From Telopea speciosissima (lineage: Eukaryota > Streptophyta > Magnoliopsida > Proteales > Proteaceae): a DNA stretch of 64,000 nt. Below the pieces are notes generated by a model. It was not told where the DNA came from. It saw only the letters and a list, made by a program, of their open reading frames with translations, and searched no databases. How positions within the stretch are numbered: position 1 is the first letter of the stretch; the number at the start of each line of letters is the position of its first letter. The position numbers and the translations under genes were made by a program. This document shows positions 57,250 to 64,000 of the stretch, piece by piece. The stretch lies in contig NC_057918.1 of the NCBI RefSeq assembly GCF_018873765.1, positions 9,370,862 through 9,434,861 of the forward strand. Reading direction: 5' to 3'.

Positions 57250-58386
57250 CTTCGATCTTCTCTTCCACTCTCTGATTTCTGGAGCGGAGCAGACTGGCGA
57301 TGGGGGTTGGAGAATGGAGATCTCTCTAATTAAAATGGACAAACTCTGAACTTCCGAAGAGAAGGCGACACCCAAATAAATAAATAAAAAGTAATAAAGA
57401 AAATTGCAAAGGAATTTTTTTCTTTTGCAGCACCGCATAGTAACCTAGCCGGTTTAAGGACCAAATGATCAGCATTTACTGTTAAAATGCAACACGTGGC
57501 TCGTAAGTACCTTCATTCATAAACTCTCTTAAACTGGAGAGATTGACAGTGGGTCCCATCCGGATTCCTGCATTCTAAGACAAGTGTCCAATTTTGACGC
57601 AATTGAAATGGTTGACCAAACGCTACCCGGTCGTGTAATGCCTATACCAGCGCGGGACGGACAATATAGTACACTAGAGGTTGAGCGGTAATTTTACGTG
57701 GTTCTATGTGGCCTATTTTGGTCCGATCGGATTGGATCGGTATCGATTGAGATGGATCTTGATACCGATCCAATCCAACTATACGGATAGGATAAAAATG
57801 ATTAAAAAAACTAAGACAAAAATATCATATTTGCCCGAGTTTGGGTGATCCCGATTCATATCGACCAATCCAATCCAGATCCGTCCAGCCGATACCCAAA
57901 TCACGAACCATGGTGCGGTACTGTATATCTAGGCGCAGAAACCACATGCCTTTTTTTCTGATAAACAAATGAAACGGTTCAGTTGACCTCAACTTCTTCT
58001 TACACGAAATGTCTATTTGAGCGGCGCGTGAGTGCATGAGTGTGCTCCATTTGGCCATTTTGGACCAAGAGTGTCCAATTTCAACCCAAACCATGCGGAT
58101 CAACTAGCTGAACTGAATGGAATTCGTGGAAATCAAAACCAAACTGGTCCAAACAAATGCACCGATCTAATCTCATAAAAGACCGAACCAGACAGATGCA
58201 ACTCAATAAGAAAACGAAAACCAAAAAAGTCTTGAATTTTCTTATTGATTTCCTTGTCCGTATATTGTAGCTGAAAACAGATTTTTTTATTTGACTCACC
58301 CTTTGCAAAACCCGGTGAGTCGGGGTGAGTCTTTTTTTTTTTTTCTTTCTCTTACCTTCCTTCTGTACTTCTTTGAGGGTGCTTGG
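57250..58386. other. PDH E1 alpha promoter side and degenerate repeats
   Basis: The first ~200 bp should hold the promoter and leader of the PDH E1 alpha gene on the minus strand; no clear TATA box was picked out. At 57715-57915 there are 'gatcggattggatcgg' and 'gataccgatccaatcc' words found in worn repeats elsewhere (41815-41870, 62360-62570). No gene is seen. Confidence 0.45.
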
Positions 58387-58394
58387 ATGGAACC

Positions 58395-58904
58395 TAGGGG
58401 TGTAAGTTTGGCCCTGTTGGTCCAAGCCTGCCCTAAGCCCCAATAGGGCATGTGCTGGATTTTTCAATCCTAAAAGGGGTTATAGTTGAAATTTTCAGAC
58501 TTTGGGTCAGGGTCAGGAATAGGCCAGGGTTGAAACCTTGGGCTAAGCCTAACCCGGCCCGACCCTATGTTAGGTTATGCTTTACAATTTATTCTAAGCT
58601 TTTTAATCCAAAGAAAAGTTTAATAGTCAATTGAGTATGAAACAAACCAATACACAATCACATGTGTCTCATTTTAATGTATAAGAAAACGTAAATGCAA
58701 AAAAAGTGGGGCAAGTTAGGGCCAACTAGGCCCTAACAAAAATCAGGGTTAATCAGGGTTGAGCTGGGTTAGGCTGAGCTCGACAGGGTTGGGCTTGGGC
58801 TGAGATATCTCAGCCCGACCTAGGGCCGGGTTGGGCTTGGGTTGAGCTAAGAAGACTCAGGGTTGGGCTAGGGTTTTAAAAAACCCGACCCTATTTCACC
58901 CCTA
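58395..58904. mobile_element. Non-autonomous hAT-like element, 510 bp
   Basis: Inverted ends TAGGGGTG and CACCCCTA, with an 8-bp target duplication ATGGAACC (58387-58394) and ATGCAACC (58905-58912), 7 of 8. The interior is a degenerate array of 'cagggttgggct / aggcccgacc' words. No transposase. Confidence 0.8.
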
Positions 58905-59070
58905 ATGCAACCCCAAGGGCATTTTCGATTCTATACTATAAGCGAAGAGAGTAATAATAAGACCTAATATGGTGGTTGAAACCCCTATTGATGGAGTAAA
59001 TTTTCCCCATTTATTAACCCTCCAAGAGGATGGTCCATTGTTTGTTTCAATTTTGTTTTTTGTTTTTTTA

Positions 59071-59250
59071 GGAAAAATGTTCTCTGCATTGGGGGCACAG
59101 ACACATCCAAACACATTGGGGGATGGCAAAATGATCGGCCCATCTCCTTTAATGACCGAAATGACACATCCGTCCCTCCCCATGTGTTTGGGCCCAGCCT
59201 TCCCCCCACCCCCACCCCCACCATGCGCTCGTGGGCAGAGAACATTGCCC
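59071..59250. mobile_element. MITE with AATGTTCTCTG inverted ends
   Basis: Left GGAAAAATGTTCTCTGC, right GCAGAGAACATTGCCC, inverted. Related to 36735-36895. The flanks GTTTTTTTA and TATCTTTTA match only 6 of 9. Confidence 0.5.
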
Positions 59251-59269
59251 TATCTTTTAATATGGTATT

Positions 59270-59510
59270 GCATTCTTAACTGTGTAATGATGGCTTCCCA
59301 TTTTGAGAGTTTAATCGTCTCCCGTATGCTTCGTGAAGGCAATCGTGTAGTTGATGCATTAGCTAACCATGGAGTCAACTTCCCCACACTGTCTATGTAG
59401 ATTCACTACCCACCCTGTTTCTTGTTCCTTTGTTATTTTCTGTGTTGCTTGTACTTTCCTCCCTAGAGGTTGTAATAGTTAAATTTTTATTTCACCAAAA
59501 ATAACAAAAA
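59270..59510 (+). mobile_element. L1-type LINE 3' end (RNase H tail)
   Basis: One frame ends SHFESLIVSRMLREGNRVVD, ALANHGVNFPTLSM, stop at 59398-59400. REGNRVVDALANHG is the C-terminal RNase H signature carried by plant L1 elements. It is followed by about 100 bp of 3' UTR ending TTATTTCACCAAAAATAACA and an A tail. The 5' part is missing. The TTTCACC(A)n end is close to the tails of the tail-only insertions in this window. Confidence 0.7.
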
Positions 59511-61562
59511 AAATATACGATATAGTATGCGAAAATCATAATGAAATTAAATAAGAACTTATTTTTCAACTCATAATCGAATCGACTCAATTCGGTTCAA
59601 TTTTCATTCAGGTCTTTATTCGGTTTTGACCCGCGTTGTATTCAGTTTGAACTCTATTTTATGTGTTTGGACCAACTTTTTACATCTTCAATAACAAAAA
59701 AAACACTTATTTGTTATGACCATTGCCCATCAAAATCTTCTCAAACCTTTAAAAAAAAAATTTATTTGAAAATGGATAATTCGGTTCAATTTGAACTTAA
59801 ATCAAATTAAACCCAAAAAAGATTCTACATAATTAAAAAAAAATTTCAAAAACAAAACAATTTGTTTTGATTCGGTTTGGTTCGATTTTCAACTATCATT
59901 TTCAGTTTTTGGTTTCGTTTAAATTGACAACCTACCTTGTGACTTCCCACTACCTACCTCGTAATGTTACCAAAGAAAAACCAACTTGCATACTTCAGAG
60001 GAAGGACATGTTAGGGTTGACTAAGATATGTTTGATTTACAATTTAAAACACACACACAAAAAAATCAAATAATCGATTGCTGTCCCATATTAGAAAATC
60101 CAACCAATTGACATTCTTACCTTTTTTTTTTTAATTTAGTGAAATTGACGTCTTATTTTTAATTGATTGTCTTTCACAGAACATCCTACTTCAACATTTG
60201 ATATGATTATCAAACTAATGTTAATCACAAAGAAGACAATAATAACAATAATTTATGGATTGAGTTTTCCTTAAGCCACAATGAAAAGGAATCCCTTGAT
60301 TGTGGCAATCAAATGGGTGGGAGAATGTATCGTGCAATAGTGTGGGGTTATGTTCGACTATTCGTAAATAAAAAGATGCTTAAGGACTCCAGTGGTGGCT
60401 GAACTCTTTTCACGCAGTGAAGAAAAATTTTCTCCATAATTTACGTATAGTTGTGACAATTTACTTGAAGAGTAGAAGAAACTAAGCGGCAAGGAACACG
60501 GAACAAAAAAATGGTAGGGGTAAAGAAAAGATGAGGCAAAAATTAAGGATTAAGTTTTTCTACACCCGTAGAGTATAAAAATTTATTTCTTTGGTGATGT
60601 AACCATGTTATTGGATTCTTGGGTCATCGCTACACTCCCATCCCTATTAACAAAGTAAAAAATACTCTTCCCCAATGCAATGCAATGACACCGATAGCTA
60701 TCAAAATGTAAATAAACTCAATACAAAAAGGAAGAAGAAAACATACCTGGTTTCAAGGAACTCCATCGTTGCAAGTTCGAACCTCCATCGTAGGCGGATA
60801 GATAGACTCTCATTCAAAGTGGAACTCATGCCCCATGTCTTCTATCATTTTTGCGCACTACTTCTCTGGTTCAAGTAAAGAGTCTAAATCCCAAACGGTA
60901 ACACCCTCAAGAGATGGGTGTTTTCCTTTTTTTATCGGGCAACACTTTTTCAATTGGTACAAAAAAAATACTTGTTTCTACAAATTTGTTACACTTTACA
61001 TAAATGACCATAAATTTTAAATTTATGGTATCAAAAACACATGAAACAAAACAGGTTTATCAAACGATTTTTTGGGTGTTTTATGTGTTGGGAACACAAA
61101 TTACATAGAAACACCAAAAACGTAAGGTTATCAAACGGACCCTTAGCTTATTCATGCAACCATTTTTCTTTTCCACAAAATTTTCAATGACAAACTCACA
61201 AGTGATTTTACATTAAAAAAAAAAAAAAATTAGCCTTTTGAAATTCTTATAACTTCATTTTTATCAAAAAGTACGCTAAAGATTGCATGTAGTGCTAGAT
61301 TTTGTTTCATTTCTATTATGCAAAACAAAAAAAAAATTACTATTACATTTCATATATAACATGCAAAGGCAAACTATTATTGTTACAAAGATCTATTATT
61401 TTTCTAAATATTGCAAGGCATTTATTTGCCACCTAAACAAATGAAATGTCTATTTTTTACCATTGGATAGATAGAACATGGTCAAGATTAACCAGAGTCA
61501 AATTTTGGAGTCTAATTTAATCAAATACCTCCTTTTGTACTAACACACATCCGGTGTATGTC
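59511..61562. other. AT-rich intergenic DNA, no gene
   Basis: About 2 kb with 'ttcggttcaattt' words (59580-59680, 59775-59930), A and T runs, and no supported coding sequence. Confidence 0.5.
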
Positions 61563-61680
61563 TAGAAAATAATCCTCTCCAATTCCCTAAAGTGTGGTAG
61601 TGCGACAATGTTAGGTGGAGATGTTGACACCTGGCAGCTGCCGCATCCAACGGTATTGGAATTGGAAAGGATTAAAATCT
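61563..61680. mobile_element. Mutator-like MITE, third copy of the TCCTCTCCAATTCC family
   Basis: Left AAAATAATCCTCTCCAATTCC, right GGAATTGGAAAGGATTAAAATCT. The body GTGTGGTAGTGCG..TTAGGTGGAGATGTTGACACC matches 657-780 and 43000-43183. The flanks GTGTATGTC (61554-61562) and TTGTATGTC (61681-61689) match at 8 of 9. Confidence 0.75.
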
Positions 61681-62667
61681 TTGTATGTCCATACATGTGT
61701 ACTAATACTCATGACATTACTGTGCACTCTTCCAATTATGAGTGAGAACAGATAGCTTAGATTAAAAGAAACATACAACTTGTGATTTTTCTAAAACATT
61801 ACCTTACATTGTTACATGGATAATTACCTATAATAAAAATAATAATAATAAATGGAAGAAGAACGTTGTCTAGTAGTGTGGCTCCTGCACTAGTATAGGG
61901 GCCAATGAAGGGATGCTCAATGCATCGATCAAGCGGGGATTTTTCATTTTGTAGAGGACGGGGCAGTCATTTCAAGGGAAGTTGTATCAAACTGCACGCG
62001 ACCATGCAGCGGCCCAACCCAAGTTCTCCACCCACGGTAAATGGGATCCTAAACCCACAATGGGCAGGGAGAAGAGCCCAGCCTAGTTCTAGCCCACGAT
62101 TGACATCGGATGTTGGCACCATTAAAGTCAGCAGACCCAAGAGACAGCATACGTCACAACTCACAGTGACCCTGCGTCATTGGAATGTCTACGACGTATC
62201 ACATGAATGGAATAGGCATCTAAGGACATTTATGACACTACATCATTATTAGAAGATGCCTAGCATTCTCTGCTCATGTTAGGCACAGGTGATACTTTTG
62301 CGACAAAAAGGATATACCTTAAAAGTCACGAAGTGGGTCCATGGTTTTAGACTTTTAGTGCACGTTATCCGATCCGGTATCGTATCAGTCACAGTATTGA
62401 CATGGTTCGGTCATATCGACAAATTTATCATTTCAATGATACAATATCGAGTATCCACATGGTATTGGTATCCGTTACCTTCAAAACCATGCAATATCGA
62501 TGAATCCGATGATCCGATACTGATACTGATACCAACACTGATATCTCAAACCGGGTCCAATTTGATTCCCATTAAGTGAGCTCATGTAGAATATAGATCC
62601 AGAACTAGAGCACATCATGGGCAAGCGTTTACCTAGAGTCAATGGAAACCTTTTTTCTCTTTTCTAA
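61681..62667. other. Intergenic DNA with degenerate repeats
   Basis: No gene is seen. 62360-62570 holds GGTATCG / ATATCGA / TGATACCAAC words typical of worn plant repeats. 61900-62000 (CAATGAAGGGATGC, GGGGATTTTTCATTTT) faintly resembles 39180-39215. Confidence 0.4.
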
Positions 62668-63427
62668 GGGGATAATTACTATCACTACTCTATATTTAGC
62701 CTATATTTATTAAAAGTACCCTATATTAAACTTTTTTTTTGAAACTACCCTGCTTTTAAGTTTTGCATCTCCTTCTACCCTCATATTTTTAAATACCCAG
62801 ATTACCCTTCCTTTGCACCTACTAATCTATTTAACCTATCATTCTTCTTCTATTTTTTATTATTTTTGTGATTAAAATAGTAAAAAATAAAAACACTCAC
62901 TTGTTTCTTCTCTCTCCCCTTTTTTATTTCATTCGTTTTTTTTTTCCTTCAATTTTCTATTAAATTAAATTTATATTCAACATTTCATCCTTGTTCGTAT
63001 CGTGTTACCGATATGATATCAGTACGATATCGGTATCGGTGACTAGCAAAACCGATTTGGGCGATACGATACCAATACTTAGAACTATGATCTGTTCGAA
63101 GAAGAACGATGAAGATGAAATGTTGAATAAAAAATTTAAAAAAAAAAAAAACGAATGAAGTAAAAAATAGGAGAGAGAAGAAATCGGTGGGTGCTTTGTT
63201 TTTTGTTATTTTAATAACAAAAATAATAAAAAATAGAAAAAGAATGGTAGGTTAAATAGATTAGCAGGTTACTAGGTGAAAAGAAAGAGCAATATGGGTA
63301 TTTAAAAATATGAGGGTAGAATGAGATGTAAAAGTTTAAAAACGGGATAGTTTCATAAAAGAAGTGTAAAGTATGATAATTTTAGTAAATATAGGTTAAG
63401 TGTAGGACAGTGATAATAATTACCTCC
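62668..63427. mobile_element. Fold-back element, ~330-bp arms, upstream of EDS1-like gene
   Basis: The left arm 62668-63005 (GATAATTACTATCACTACTC, CCTATATTTATTAAAA, ACCCTCATATTTTTAAATACCCA, TTCAACATTTCATC) is inverted in the right arm 63092-63427 (GATGAAATGTTGAAT, GGGTATTTAAAAATATGAGGGT, TTTTAGTAAATATAGG, GTGATAATAATTACC). The loop of about 85 bp carries CCGATATGATATCAGTACG words. No clean target duplication was found and there is no protein. A transcript through it would form a long hairpin. Confidence 0.75.
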
Positions 63428-63515
63428 TCTACTACTACTGGACACTTTCAGAACACTTGCAATGAAACTTGCGGGAAGGCGCGAGGTGTTAAATCCGAAT
63501 ACGCGTTCAATCTCT

Positions 63516-63526
63516 GTATATAATAA
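63516..63526 (+). promoter_or_regulatory. Probable TATA box of the EDS1-like gene
   Basis: GTATATAATAA lies 85-95 bp upstream of the ATG at 63611, a usual spacing for a plant promoter with a leader of about 60 bases. It lies about 90 bp downstream of the fold-back element. Confidence 0.5.
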
Positions 63527-63610
63527 GAGTATTCGTTCAATGCTCTCTCACGAACGTTGAGAGAGAGAAAAAAGATTTCTGCGTGAAGAAACCTCGGTGA
63601 GTCAGTGGGG

Positions 63611-64000
63611 ATGGAAGGTGATCTAGTTAAGAAAGCCTTATCGCTAGCCATGGCAGCTCAATCCAAGCATGATCGACCTTACCAATCCGAGAAGTACTCG
63701 GATTACACTATCATCGCCTTCCATGGGTCGGGTACTACTGTCGAAGACTGGTTCTCTGGCAAACCTTTTGGAGAGACATCCGTTGGTCTGAAAAAGCTCT
63801 TCCCTTGTCTGAAAAGTATTGGAAACGATGAAATTGCCCTTGTTAATGGCAAATTCTTACAGCAATTCCAGAATCTTTTAAAACCAGAAGCTCTAAAACA
63901 AGAATTTCGACTAAGCGACGCGCCACCACTGGAACATCTTTTAAAAGACTCGAGACTCAGTGACGAGGTAAAGTTCACTCTGTTCTTTCATTTTTATTAT
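63611..64000 (+). CDS. EDS1-like lipase-like immune regulator, first exon (partial)
   Basis: The first 119 codons of a gene that runs off the window. The protein begins MEGDLVKKALSLAMAAQSKH and continues with YTIIAFHGSG, DWFSGKPFGETSVGL, LFPCLKSIGNDEIALVNGKF and LQQFQNLL. This follows the N-terminal lipase-like domain of plant EDS1 (FGE, FPC/FPS, IG-D--A-VN-AFL). EDS1 is a nucleo-cytoplasmic partner of PAD4 and SAG101 in TIR-NLR immunity and basal resistance. A splice donor GTAAAG at 63968 suits an intron, although the frame stays open to the window end. The Ser-Asp-His residues and the EP domain would lie beyond the window. SAG101 or PAD4 are less likely from this N-terminus. Confidence 0.8.
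   Translation, partial: MEGDLVKKALSLAMAAQSKHDRPYQSEKYSDYTIIAFHGSGTTVEDWFSGKPFGETSVGLKKLFPCLKSIGNDEIALVNGKFLQQFQNLLKPEALKQEFRLSDAPPLEHLLKDSRLSDEVKFTLFFHFYY

Noticed and set aside
57250-57438. In-frame upstream extension of the PDH E1 alpha coding region
   Set aside because: The extension reads as a hydrophobic, non-conserved stretch. The ATG at 57249 gives a normal mitochondrial presequence and matches homologue starts.
1-64000. CRISPR arrays, operons or bacterial-type features
   Set aside because: Spliced plant genes and plant transposons throughout; no spaced short-repeat array was seen.

Overview
This is nuclear DNA from a flowering plant. The genes have many short exons with AT-rich introns, and the encoded proteins are plant-specific: a DEL/E2Fe repressor, a GATL glycosyltransferase, a chloroplast DUF760 protein and an EDS1-type immune lipase-like protein. 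Au-type SINEs, L1 and RTE LINEs and many Mutator-like and hAT-like MITEs fill the rest. Introns of several kb suggest a medium to large genome, probably a woody dicot or a basal eudicot. The species cannot be named from this window.

Five complete protein-coding genes and one partial gene are supported. In order they are: (1) an atypical E2F factor of the DEL/E2Fe type, 2621-5455, plus strand, 11 exons, 394 aa; (2) a plant MYND zinc-finger protein, 7772-14647, plus strand, 11 exons, 376 aa; (3) a chloroplast DUF760 protein of the 'UV-B-induced protein At3g17800' type, 17844-26803, plus strand, 5 exons, 382 aa; (4) an intronless GATL galacturonosyltransferase-like protein, 29775-30971, minus strand, 398 aa; (5) the mitochondrial pyruvate dehydrogenase E1 alpha subunit, 44832-57249, minus strand, 8 exons, 395 aa; (6) the first exon of an EDS1-like gene, from 63611 to the window edge, plus strand. 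In each complete multi-exon gene the exon lengths add up to an open frame. The genes are functionally unrelated, as expected for a plant chromosome arm, and there is no operon-like logic.

The space between and inside the genes is a record of transposition. There is a solo LTR with a 5-bp target duplication (6275-7091). A young, non-coding LTR element with two LTRs sits in the last intron of the DUF760 gene (23125-25709). The third intron of the pyruvate dehydrogenase gene (about 7.6 kb) holds a long-TIR, Pack-MULE-like element that carries a genomic piece of a PP2A catalytic-subunit gene, and beside it a second Mutator-like element split by an RTE LINE. At four sites a poly(A) tract with few or no extra bases is flanked by an 11-15 bp direct repeat, which looks like tail-only LINE insertions.

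The stretch from 28 to 44 kb looks like a decayed local triplication of the GATL neighbourhood: several non-coding segments recur in the same order, but only the first block keeps the GATL gene. A fold-back element with arms of about 330 bp ends about 180 bp upstream of the EDS1-like start codon.
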